A stretch of DNA of 64,000 bases from Plazaster borealis. Taxonomy: Eukaryota; Echinodermata; Asteroidea; Forcipulatida; Labidiasteridae. Below the pieces are notes generated by a model that saw only the letters and a list, made by a program, of their open reading frames with translations, had not been told where the DNA came from and ran no database searches. The translations under genes were made by a program, and so were the position numbers. Every line of letters starts with the position of its first letter. Positions within the stretch are counted from its first letter, which is position 1. The stretch is from assembly GCA_021014325.1 (NCBI GenBank), contig CM037464.1, positions 2,325,127-2,389,126 of the forward strand, given 5' to 3'. This document shows positions 1 through 9,836 of the stretch, piece by piece.

Positions 1-14
1 TTTGTAATTTGCAG

Positions 15-669
15 CACCGAAACGTAAGAGCAAGTACGAGGAACCATTTTGGCGGGCAGTTATTAAGGTCATCACATTCGGACCATGGCTCAAACATATC
101 GCTTTCTTGATTCCATTTGTCTTGGCAATTCAGGTAGGCACCCCGTACTTTCAAATTGTTTGTGTTTACTTTACTCAAAGTTGGAAGTCAGTCAGTAATT
201 TGCGATAAATTACTGTGGTTTTCTTGGGTTTTTTTGTCATGAAATGAGAAATTGATACTACGAGATCCGATTATTGACTATAGGCTGTTTACCAAATTGT
301 TTATCTATATGTTGATGAGGATGTGCTGTACCGGGAGCTGGTTACTTATTAGCATGTTGAAGTACAGTGGTTAGTGAACCTTCAATAGGGAACTAACTTA
401 GTGACTGCCACAACTATGCGTGAAGGTTCGCTTGATACTATATTAATCAAATTGTCCATTATACTTACTCTTGTTCCTTTTAATTTGATTAGGCCATGCA
501 GGGTAATTTCGCCCTCTATTCTTTACATACCCTTGGAATGACAAATTATCAACCGGCAATCATCATTATACTGGTAAGCCTGTGCAAGCTTCTTTTTTTT
601 GTCTTCTTCAATTTTCTTCTTCAATTTTCTTTTTCAATATTCTTCTTCTTCTTAAATTTGTCCCCCTTA

Positions 670-726
<57 letters not shown>

Positions 727-3661
727 TGATGAACATGGACACCCAAAAGGCTTGGTTTGGGAGAAACGACGCATCGTTTTTCACAAACTAACTTGCCTTT
801 TGGGCCCTTTATTTGGGGCAGATAATTCCCAGTTGTTAGTAACAAGAAATAATATGCAAAGAAAAACTTCTTAGAAAAAAAAGTCGATATTATTATCAAA
901 AAATAAACAGACAAATGAACACACTTTAAAAAAAATAGTAGTAGTTTGTAAAAGACTATGTACAATGCTAGTGACGCAACGCTATTTCTCCAGAGAAGTT
1001 TTTTTGTATTTTAAACAAAAATCATTCTTAAACTATAAACTTTCTTCCTGACAGATTTCTGCCTTCCTAATGATGCCGGTGTGGAGAAAGTGTGTTAAAA
1101 GATTCGGAAAGAAGATTACCTTATTCCTCGGTATGCTGGTAAGGTAATCTGGTTCACTTTACAAGAAAAATAAATTTAAAAAATACGCAGAAGTTGTTTT
1201 CAATGTGTACTTCATGTTCATTGTTTCGTAGTTTTTGTTTCATATTTGGTGTATGTGTTCAACGCCCACTTCGTGTGCAATTCTCAGACATGTTTTTTTG
1301 GCTTTGAATATGTACACAAATTAAATCAACACGTATTGCTAGCCTCTTAAAAAATAAATAAATAAACAAATAAGTAAATAAAATACACGTATTATTTATA
1401 CTATGCCTCTGACGAGGGTCTGGTTTGGATCGAAAGCTAAGGCCATCTCCCCTACTAGTTTTATATAACATATTATATATACAACTAGTAAGGGGGATGG
1501 ACTTAGCTTTCGATACAATATTTAAACGATAAGTGTCTGACTACCATCTGATATTAATTAAGATATTTTGCACTCTCGCGATGGAGAAAAAAGTGAGTCT
1601 GCTGCCACCTAGAGTCTGTATTATAGAAGAGGTTATTATTTTGTTTCTTATTAGCTTGTGCTTATTTTTTTTTAGCCTTCCATACCGTTGATAGTTTCGT
1701 GGGGTCTTATACCGAAAGGCAACGTCTGGGTACAATATATTCTTGCCATGCTCATGGGGAGTGTTATAGCGGTCGTGCAGTTGGTGCCGTGGTAAGTTAT
1801 CAAAATCAACTTTGTATTTTCATTATTTTAGAAGTGCTTAAAGCAATATTGTTGACTGTGTGTTTATTTGATTGTCTGTTATTCTTTTCATCCCATTGCA
1901 AGAGCTATAATACGTCATCAACCAATCAAACTGCATTTATAATCAGGTGTTTTTTATTATGATGTTAGATTTCTCTATCCTGCTTTCATTTCTAAAGTCA
2001 CGTTTTTTATGACATTAAGTGTTCGTTACAATTATTTGTTAACTCTTGGCCTATGTAAAATAAATAATGACAAGTTCCAAGTTTTAAAAATTTACACATT
2101 CTATTAAAATCACAAAACTTTATTGTCGAATACCTTTACTTCGCCAAATAATTGTATGTGCGATGTCAACAGTTGTCCACGACGATTATTTATAGATTCT
2201 TGAATTAGTAGAAATATCGGCTCCAAACATTCCTTGATAGGGAGACTGCGACCCTCAAAACTAAGCTCAAAAACTGCTTGCAAACTTCGTAGTTCTCCCA
2301 CAGTACGATTGTCGTAGTTCTGTCTGGTCTAATTGTAACATAAACCTGAAAAGTATTCTCATTAAACTACACAAAAATGGCGTATTATAATTCTTTACTG
2401 ATGTTGTTTTCACAAAATTAAGATAGACCTCCATCGAGGATAGGTGGAAGTTAAAAAAAATACTATAAGTAAATAATTATTTGCTATTAATAATACTTCC
2501 CAAAAACATCCGGGTGACCCATGTAATATTATAAACAACACATGATAATAATTATTATTATTTATATAAAAATAATTAAGACTCGTCTTCTCGCAACTCA
2601 AACACTGCAAAAACTGGGGTGTTAAAATTGATACCATGGGTGTTGTCACTTTATTATAGATACTCAAGAGAGAATCAAAATTAACATCATAGGGTGTTAC
2701 AATAAAACCAATGTAATTGTGTTGGCAGAAATTAGTGTCATTTTAAAACACTCAGGGGTACACTTTGATTTTCTTGTCGGTATCTACATGTAACAACACC
2801 CATGGTGTCAATTTTAACACCCCAGTTTTTGCAGTGAACCAAGTCCTTTGTATTTATTTCGTAATTCTAAAGTTATGGATTATATGATAAAGAATGTTGT
2901 TCGATCAACCTTGTTTTCTTTTTTCCAACAGGAGTATGGTACCTGATGTTATTGATGACTTTTTACTGAAGAAAAAATGCGGATACGAGACCATCTTCTA
3001 CACTTTTTACATCATGATTGTCAAACTCGTTTCGGGTCTTTGCATTGGCATTACAACATTTGTACTAGGGTGAGTTTTTCTGAAAATAGTAAAGCAATAA
3101 TGTTGGCATTATCGTTATTACGTCAACTGAAACATTGTGATTAATTTCTTTTCAAAGAGTCGTCGAGTTCAAGCCTGGGGTTTGTCAGGTCACGGACGAT
3201 GTCAGGTTCTCCCTACGACTGTTGATTACTTGCATACCAGGTGGCTGCATTGTGATTGGTTTGTTCTTCCTTTACCTCTATCCAATCACAGAAGAGAAGC
3301 GCAAACAGAACCAAACAATACTGGAAATATGGAGGTAAATCTTGCTGTTATACGTCATCTGTAAAATATAAAATGATACAATACCCCCCCCCCCACCCCT
3401 CCCTTCCCGCCCCATCCCGCCTTCCAGGGTAAATGCATAACGAGTGTACACCGTCTCGTTTAATACATAACCTGTATTGTGATTATTATTCATGACGTTC
3501 TGGTGATTATTTATGAGCTGATCATTATTATTCATGTTTGCTCATTATTATTCATAAACAGGGATGCGGGTGATGACAAGAGGCGACAGACGATAAAACA
3601 TTGCATGGAACAGCGTTTCCGATCTAAATCAATCCGAACACCAACGATGGCTTTTAGATGA
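15..3661 (+). CDS. MFSD2: MFSD2-type sodium-dependent lysophosphatidylcholine symporter, C-terminal exons (5' partial)
   Basis: Seven coding exons: 15-133, 493-573, 1055-1138, 1676-1791, 2932-3069, 3158-3334 and 3562-3661. All have GT-AG borders and phases that join in frame to a TGA stop, giving about 271 residues. The protein is a major-facilitator carrier. Family members MFSD2A/B move lysophospholipids with sodium across the plasma membrane. Recognised from the order of conserved pieces: QGNFALYSLHTLG at the start of a helix, VPWSMVPDVIDDF, then LYPITEEKRKQNQ just after the last helix, followed by a short basic tail with KRRQTIKHCMEQRF. Several hydrophobic spans are visible (for example WVQYILAMLMGSVIAVVQL and LLITCIPGGCIVIGLFFLYLY). 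The N-terminal half lies upstream of the window. A or B cannot be assigned; invertebrates may have a single ancestor of both. The introns hold repeats, including a TIR element at 2603-2836. Confidence 0.88.
1429..1514. repeat. Imperfect inverted repeat in an MFSD2 intron
   Basis: Two arms of about 31 bases, beginning ATCGAAAGCTAAG at 1429 and ending with its complement CTTAGCTTTCGAT at 1514, around an AT-rich loop. Probably a tiny non-autonomous element or its remnant. Confidence 0.6.
2603..2836. mobile_element. MITE with terminal repeats CACTGCAAAAACTGG
   Basis: About 234 bp bounded by inverted repeats CACTGCAAAAACTGGGGTGT and its complement, extending inward through TTAAAATTGA and a second inverted block around ACCATGGGTGTTGT. 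Related copies lie at 20442-20660 and 63275-63503. No coding capacity. It sits in the MFSD2 intron before the exon at 2932. Confidence 0.75.
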
Positions 3662-3684
3662 GACATGGTTGATGGGAGTTATAA

Positions 3685-3690
3685 AATAAA
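3685..3690 (+). terminator. Probable polyadenylation signal of the MFSD2 gene
   Basis: AATAAA 24 bases after the TGA stop, on the coding strand. The cleavage site was not seen. Position and hexamer are the only support. Confidence 0.45.
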
Positions 3691-4256
3691 CCTGGTGCAC
3701 ATGACGTCATGTTTTCGAGGGCGCCCTCGGCTAGAGGTCAAAGGTGGGTTGCTCTTTGGCCCATCCTCCGCGTCGCGCGTACATAGCAGCTTTTTCCATT
3801 GGTTCATAATCGTTTTACCTCTAAGATGACGATGTGACGTCAATGCATATGGTTCTTTGTACTTAACAACTTTTTTAAAAAAAAATGCAGAGAATACTAC
3901 AGAAAACGAGTGCAAACTCAAACTATAGGCCTACCCTTATGAATAAAAATATTTACTTTATCAATTACTTTAGGGAAATTCAAATATTAAAACAATTATA
4001 TAATGAACAAATCTTGTAAACGTAACTGGTATTTGGGAACTTAGTAGCTCTAAAAAAATAGTTGTTCTTAAAAGTTTTCAAAAACTAGAAAAAATAGATG
4101 AAAGCAAACTTATAACTACATAATCTTACACACAGCTTAAAACACATTACAATGTTAAGATAGCAATGTGTTATGACAGTGAGAGGAAAAAAAATGGGTG
4201 TACAATGAGTTTGTTTAATGCATCTCTTTCAAAGACCTATAGGTGTATGATTCAGA

Positions 4257-5487
4257 TCACATCCGTTTAAATGTACCAACATATACATTACACTTCGGGC
4301 AGGTGTGAGCAACGTCCTTACAGCCAGAAATGCAGAAAGGAATCAGACAGCATCCAAGGAAACCGCTGTAGAATATACAAAGTAAACAAAGATTTCAACC
4401 ATAAGTTTAATTTATCTTTTCCTAACAACACATTAGTGGGTGGGGGAAGGGGGTGGCCTGCCAGCTCTAGGACCCATGGGGTTGTGGAAGGTTAACAACC
4501 GTTACAGGGCAATTCCATGTTCATAGGACTATTTTCATCTTCGTAAATTGCTAAAATTTTATTTCTGAACCAATCTAATTCCATCATCTCGGACCTTATA
4601 ACACACAAAGAATGAGTGTCTTTACAAAACTGCAAAACCCCATAAACAATAATGTTTAAAATGTAAGTTTCATCATCACACTAAATCAAATTGCATCATC
4701 ATTTCCTCATGAAGTCTTTGGTACTTCTTCAACTTACCCAAAAATGCAAATAGTCCCAACGACTAGCCACAGTAGCAATCCATTGACGTAGGCTGTACGA
4801 GTCGTTATACTCTCTTGGCAATTAGGACAGGTCATTTGCACTGGGAATTCACTAAAGGCTGTATAATAAAATAAATCAGTGAGAACAAGTCATTACTTAA
4901 CGGCTCGAAACAAGTCTATCATACTGCTTAGTAGACTAATGTGGACAAGTCGTTCAATTTTTGTCGCGGTGATAGCGTAACAGGCTCTCTCGCGACCTCG
5001 TGAGACTGCCGTCCATGCTAACTAGCGCGGTTTGTTTATCAACAATGGAAAGGTCTATATTTTATTTGTTTTATCTATATTTTGTAAAAAATACTGATGC
5101 TTTGATAAAATAAAAGACAACATAATATCACTCACGGGTAGCTCTGACGTATGTCATCTGTTGTGTACTTGCTGTGTAATTTACTGTCGTTAACGGCTGG
5201 GGACCAGAGACTGGCATCGGGCCTGGCATCGGCTGGCCTTGGGGATGTCCGGCTGGTGTGTAGGCGGGGGTCGGCTGGCCGTAGGGAGGTCCGGCCGGTG
5301 GGTAGGCGGGTGTCGGCTGGTCTTGGGGAGGTCCGGTCGGTGGGTAGGCGGGTGTCGGCTGGTCTTGGGGAGGTCCGGCCGGTGGGTAGGCCGTTGCGGT
5401 GGGAAAGGCTTCCGTGTATTTTGGTGGATCACCATCGGGATATGGAGCTGGGTTCGATCCAGGAACCTCCAGCGGGGGTTGAGACAT
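4257..5487 (-). CDS. LITAF-domain, proline-rich endosomal membrane protein (LITAF/CDIP1-like)
   Basis: Three exons on the minus strand, 5487-5136, 4858-4738 and 4365-4257, join in phase to 193 residues. Residues 1-117 are proline-rich: a PPKY motif (PPxY type, a likely WW-domain ligand) near residue 22, then four copies of a 14-residue unit like AYPPAGPPQDQPTP. Residues about 120-193 form a LITAF domain: CPNC (128-131), a hydrophobic stretch AYVNGLLLWLVVGTICIFG continuing into FLGCCLIPFCISG, then HTCPKC (178-183). In this family the two CxxC pairs bind zinc and the hydrophobic part lies in the membrane as a monotopic anchor on late endosomes and lysosomes. The start is the first ATG of the open frame, MSQPPLEV. 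LITAF and CDIP1 cannot be separated here. Confidence 0.9.
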
Positions 5488-5674
5488 GATTTGCGTCGCC
5501 TGTCACTGTGTGAGCAAAATATAACATCGATCAGAATATGCACAATACCACCATAAGGTTGTTCTGTTTAAAACCAATTTCTAAGGGTAATTTTTTTTTT
5601 TTTATAAATCAAGTGAAACTACAGAGACATTCACAAAGGTTTCGTTTCCTATAGAGACATACTGGTTCATTTTG

Positions 5675-5930
5675 ACAATTCAGTTCCGGTCATGACACAT
5701 GACATTTGTGTTCTTGAGCAGGATACTTTACCAGAATTTCTTTGTCCTTCGGATGGGACATTAAGCTGGATGTCCCGTGTACTAGGATTGGCAGTGCACA
5801 AAAACCCAGAACGCTTCTCATGGAAGAGTAGGGGTAACCCCGGTGTTTCTGGTTCACATAGCAAGCACCCTTGTGTACAGGTTTCTTTGCAAGCTACAGT
5901 GATTTAGTTCACTTATAAGGCATCGTTGGT
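5675..5930 (+). repeat. SINE fragment, second tail type
   Basis: Matches 30700-30950 over most of its length (TTTGTCCTTCGGATGGGACA, then GTTTCTGGTTCACATAGCAA). The tRNA-like head is missing or decayed. Its tail differs from that of the Leu-type SINE at 31529. Confidence 0.6.
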
Positions 5931-5989
5931 AAGATTTAAGCAACAAAAATAAACTGATGTAACAATGTAATAACCGATGTAGCATCGGA

Positions 5990-6130
5990 GATAAAGCATT
6001 TAATATTTTTGATTCTACCCTTACACCGACGTGTGATACGCACTGTTCACAAGGTTGCTTTCGGAGTCCAACAGTGGCGACAAAAAACACATGCTATCGG
6101 TACTCTGGTGGGATTCGAACCCACGGTAAA
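5990..6130 (-). repeat. tRNA-derived SINE fragment
   Basis: The minus strand carries a box-B-like GGGTTCGAATCCCACC, followed downstream by the same tail (CACCGACGTGTGATACGCAC) seen after the SINEs at 34985, 35745 and 46318. Truncated. Confidence 0.55.
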
Positions 6131-6341
6131 CCAATAATTAAATACCATTCAGAAGATGTATCAATCAAAAAGTTATCATTTGAAATAGCCTAATTAGGCC
6201 TACATCTGAGATTTGGATGACGGGTTAGAGGTGGGGTCATGGTTAGGGATAAGGTTTTTGGGGTTAGAATCCAAGTGGGAATGTTTAGTTCCTTAAAGAC
6301 AACATACGAACAATTTTGGGTTTAGTATTGGCCCACGCCAA

Positions 6342-6525
6342 GGCCCAATTTCATAGAACTGCTTAAGCAGAAAATATTGCTTAACAATAAGCAGAAATGA
6401 GCAGGATACCAGTCAGAGATTTTACATGTGGAATGATAGTTTGGCTGGTAACCTTATTCTGGTAAGCATTTTTTGTTGTGCCTAGCTATTTTTTATGCTT
6501 AAGCAGCTCTATGAAATTGGACCCA
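6342..6525. mobile_element. MITE, family ending GGCCCAATTTCATAGA
   Basis: Inverted ends GGCCCAATTTCATAGAACTG and CAGCTCTATGAAATTGGACC, with a GCTTAAGCAG core near each end. Other copies lie at 16144-16336, 31038-31275, 33367-33560, 40011-40202 and 59089-59655. Non-coding. Confidence 0.75.
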
Positions 6526-6539
6526 AGTGGTTCATTTCA

Positions 6540-7466
6540 CCGACCAATCATGCAAGGAATTTGACCAACTCCCGCGTATCCGCACGTGGTATTTAAAAGC
6601 AGTGAGGGCTGCTGCCAGAAAATTTGTCTACAAAAACTTAATGTCATTTGTCAATGATAGATGAAACCAAATTATAAAACTTCATTAAGTATAAGCAAAC
6701 AAAATAAAGTAAAAATTAACCCAGGCAAGACCTGGACATGTTAACAATACACTTGGATAACAAAAAAATCGTTTAAAACATTGCAAAACAAACCCTTTGA
6801 ATTTATATGGAAAAAATTTGTCAGCATGTTCTGACAACGTACCACAGTGTCGTTGCAACCAACCGGGTCCCTACTCGCTGCAGTGTTTTCTTTAATTTAT
6901 ACAGAACGCTTAGTTGTGCGTTCAAAATTAAATCATTGCCAATAAAGATGGCCGACTTCACACTGTGTAACGTCAAGTATAAACTGGACTGATCTGCCTC
7001 GATCAAAACATCCAAATTCATTAATTTATTGATGGCGTAAAAAAAGGAAAGGGACCGTCACAGAGTGATAATCTGAACTCTAAAAACATGTAGGCTTAAG
7101 GTAAACAACATTAGGCTTAAAAGTGGGTAGAGCAATTATCTGGAGAAATAGATTGAGGATACAGCTTCAACTAATGTTAAGGTAAACATCCACTGCGACA
7201 ATATTGCTCATTATCGGCCATACAAAACTGTATCAGATTCCCCTTTATTTTTAAAGAAAGCAATTAATGATTACAATTAAATTGAATGAAAAATATGGCT
7301 CACCGAACAACGAGTGCAGAAATGTCCTTTTCAGTTGAGGGTGTCGTTTTTATGATAATATTTCGACCCGGATCTTCTCTGGTGATAATTAGTCTCCTAG
7401 CAGCTATGTTTACTTACTATTATGTCCTGTACGACTCGGGAACAAAGTCCGTCAGAAAAGGGCGTG
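6540..7466. other. Non-coding stretch
   Basis: No supported exon on either strand. A short piece (about 6805-6850, GTCAGCATGTTCTGACAACG) resembles part of the dispersed repeat at 16647-16985 and 61445-61835. The rest is unassigned AT-rich sequence. Confidence 0.5.
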
Positions 7467-7856
7467 TTAAAGGGATTGTATACGTTTGGTAATTGGAACC
7501 CACTGTTTGTTTGTTTCAATGTATATTGGTAGATATATACCATAAAACTATAACCTGTGAAAATGTCATTTCAAAAGGTGGTAGCATTTTTAAGATATTG
7601 CCGAAAATCTGGAGCGGGAAGAATAATTTGTAATTGGAATACAAAATCTGAGATAACGATACTGCAGTAACGCTTCTCAGATTCAAATTGTTGGGGATAA
7701 AAAGTGGTATCTTTTTCCATAACCGCAGTACTTCGAAGTGAAAGTTTCTCAAAATGCATAATACTATCCAAAGCTGCTGTATTTCTTACCAAGTAAGTTT
7801 GTTATAGCCATTAATTTCCAGAGTCATTACCAAACTTATACACTCAGACCCTTTAA
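7467..7856. mobile_element. TTAA-flanked MITE, long subfamily
   Basis: Begins TTAAAGGGATTGTATACGTT and ends CAGACCCTTTAA. It shares internal blocks (ATTGCCGAAAATCTGGAG, TCTTTTTCCATAACCGCAGT) with copies at 14184-14541 and 45655-46046. Non-coding; the ends follow the same plan as the shorter AGGCACTG subfamily. Confidence 0.75.
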
Positions 7857-8302
7857 ACCGTACTGTAATCCACGAGTGTTAGTATGTGCTATGGAATTAT
7901 AATCATTAACACCATCCGATAAGAACATTGGTACACGCAATGGAACATGCGTGCTAAGTAAATTCCAAAACAACGTGATACGGTTTCCATTGTTTACATT
8001 AAAATGTGATCATCAATTTATTTTTAGCCATAACATGTTTATAATTGTATGTGCATCATTGCAAACTTGGGAAAATAAATGACCACTTTTCGCTTTTTTA
8101 CCAAGAAGAGCTTTGTTTCCCATGACAAATAAATATAGTTCATTTTATTTAATAAAGAAATTTAGAAACGCTGGGAATTGTTTGACTCCAACTACCCGCA
8201 TTATAACATGGCCAACCGATATTAACCCGTTTTCATGTTGTCAATGCTTGTGTTGGTGTTCTTCGACAAGTGTGTGCTCGTCATACGCAACAGTTCACTT
8301 AT

Positions 8303-8935
8303 GGCGTGTCGTGGCCGATCCGAGCGGTCATGCGCACTGGACTCAAGCTATGGCGTTTCTGATCAGCAGAGTACGGATTCGAGTCTCGGTCATGACTTGT
8401 GTCCTTAAAGGTACTGAACACGTTTGGAAATTGGAATTTCTCACTTGGTGTATCCCAACATATGCATAAAATAACAAGCCTGTGAAAATTTTGACTCATT
8501 TGGTCATCGAAGTTGCAAGAAAATGATGAAAGAAAAAACACCCTTGTTGTGCAAATTTTTGTGCTTTCAGATAGGAATAAAAGGCTTCTTGCAAGAAGTT
8601 TTTTATTATTTTAGTGAAAAATTACCTCTTTCTCAAAAACTACGTTACTTCAGAGGGAGTCGTTTTTCACAATGTTTCATACTATCAACAGCTCTCCGTT
8701 GCTCGTTACCAAGTCAGTTTTTATGATAATATAAATTTTGAGTAACTACCAAACGTGTACAGCGCCTTTATGCAAGACACTTAACCACATATGCTTCGTC
8801 CTTCGGATGGGACGTAAAGCCGTTGGTCCCGTGTGTTGTGTAATGCAGATGAAAGAACACAGTTATACTTTTATCGCTAAGAGAAGGGTTTTGCTCCGGT
8901 GTTTCTGGCAATGCACCCCCATCTCTTTGTGATCC
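8303..8935 (+). repeat. tRNA-Leu-like SINE split by a MITE
   Basis: The head at 8303-8404 starts GGCGTGTCGTGGCCGATCCG, and the tail resumes at 8772 with GCAAGACACTTAACCACA. Between them is a TTAA element (8405-8771). The intact relative at 31529 reads straight through the break as GTGTCCTTAAGCAAGACAC. Confidence 0.75.
8405..8771. mobile_element. TTAA MITE (AGGCACTG family) inside a SINE
   Basis: Starts TTAAAGGTACTGAACACGTT at 8405 and ends CCTTTA then T at 8771. The left target is TTAA and the right is now TTAT. Internal blocks AACACCCTTGTTG, CTTGCAAGAAG and GAGGGAGTCGTTT are shared with the other copies. Non-coding. Confidence 0.8.
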
Positions 8936-8939
8936 AAGC

Positions 8940-9305
8940 TTTATAATATAAAACAAAGTTATTATCAGTTATATTGTTACTTCATACATTAACGACATTG
9001 TGAGGTCAAAATAACGGCTCCACCCTGAAACATAAACACAGTGCTTGGATTTAATCTCATCCCATGAAAAATGCATGCAGAAATAATACGTTACTCGTGT
9101 GTGCTTATGGGATCAAATTGTATTTATGTGTTCCTTTATTTAAATACTAAGGAATGGGGGGGGGTAGACGATGGTGGTCAACATCAGAACAACCAAAAGT
9201 AGATTCGGTTTTCCCTTGAGTTGCAGCAGCAACTGTAACAATGCCTGCATGCTGTTTTAAAGACGCAAACAGCGCCCTCACTGAGGCGAAAGGAGGCAGC
9301 CTTTA
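8940..9305. other. Unassigned non-coding sequence
   Basis: AT-rich with a short G run near 9159; no exon or known repeat recognised. Confidence 0.4.
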
Positions 9306-9309
9306 TTAG

Positions 9310-9425
9310 GGCTACTTGAACCTGCGACATCCGGATTAACGTACCGGCTCTCTGAGAGCTGAGCTATCCATAATAGCTAGCTAAGTAGAGTGCCGGAGGT
9401 CGCAGGTTCAAGTCCCGCTCTAGTC
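9310..9425. repeat. Two tRNA-like pieces head to head
   Basis: The minus strand of 9310-9385 has a tRNA-like segment (GGATAGCTCAG, then box-B-like CGCAGGTTCAAGT). The plus strand of 9375-9425 ends with the same box B (GGTCGCAGGTTCAAGTCCCG). Neither forms a complete functional tRNA, so these are probably SINE heads facing each other. Confidence 0.5.
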
Positions 9426-9544
9426 AATTTTTCTTTGCTCAACCGAAAATCAAATTAATATCCTTATATTATTTATACATGAAATGCTTATTAATAATTA
9501 ACTACTTTTTGTACAACAATCTTTTCTCCTTGCTAAGGGTGTGC

Positions 9545-9801
9545 TTATGCAACCCATGCCCGTTGAGTTGTATTTTGCTTTCCGTTTCCACGGGGAGATT
9601 CGAGTGGCCTCCCCGGTGACGAGGCTCCCTTTGCCGGTAGAGTGCCTGCTGATGCCCGCTGCTGGGTACCACCTCTCGTGCCTAAAAACTCGTTGTGAAT
9701 CGGTCTAACTTCTTCAGACGGTGCATTGTTTTCTGAGAACGCGCGTGACATTATGTCTATCATTTCAGTATCCTTCGTTGGGTAGATCTTATTAACTGAA
9801 C

Positions 9802-9836
<35 letters not shown>

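Noticed and set aside
496..791. Frames with poly-Tyr and poly-Leu
   Set aside because: The (ATT)n/(TTA)n run in an MFSD2 intron; only 493-573 is exon.
2110..2320. Minus-strand open stretch of about 63-70 residues with AATAAA at its end
   Set aside because: Only a weak possible acceptor (CCAGACAG), no partner exon and no recognised family; it lies inside an MFSD2 intron. Could be the end of a retrocopy, but not supportable.
3371..3400. C-run and other homopolymer tracts (also 15350, 19029, 42633, 42766, 57221)
   Set aside because: Ordinary simple sequence; no function inferred.
8523..8726. Recurrent 60-80 residue frames such as EKTPLLYKFVCFQIGIK
   Set aside because: The same frame recurs in every AGGCACTG MITE copy (29682, 44048, 54267, 56486, 62205), with varying length and breaks and no start or splice logic; non-coding element sequence.
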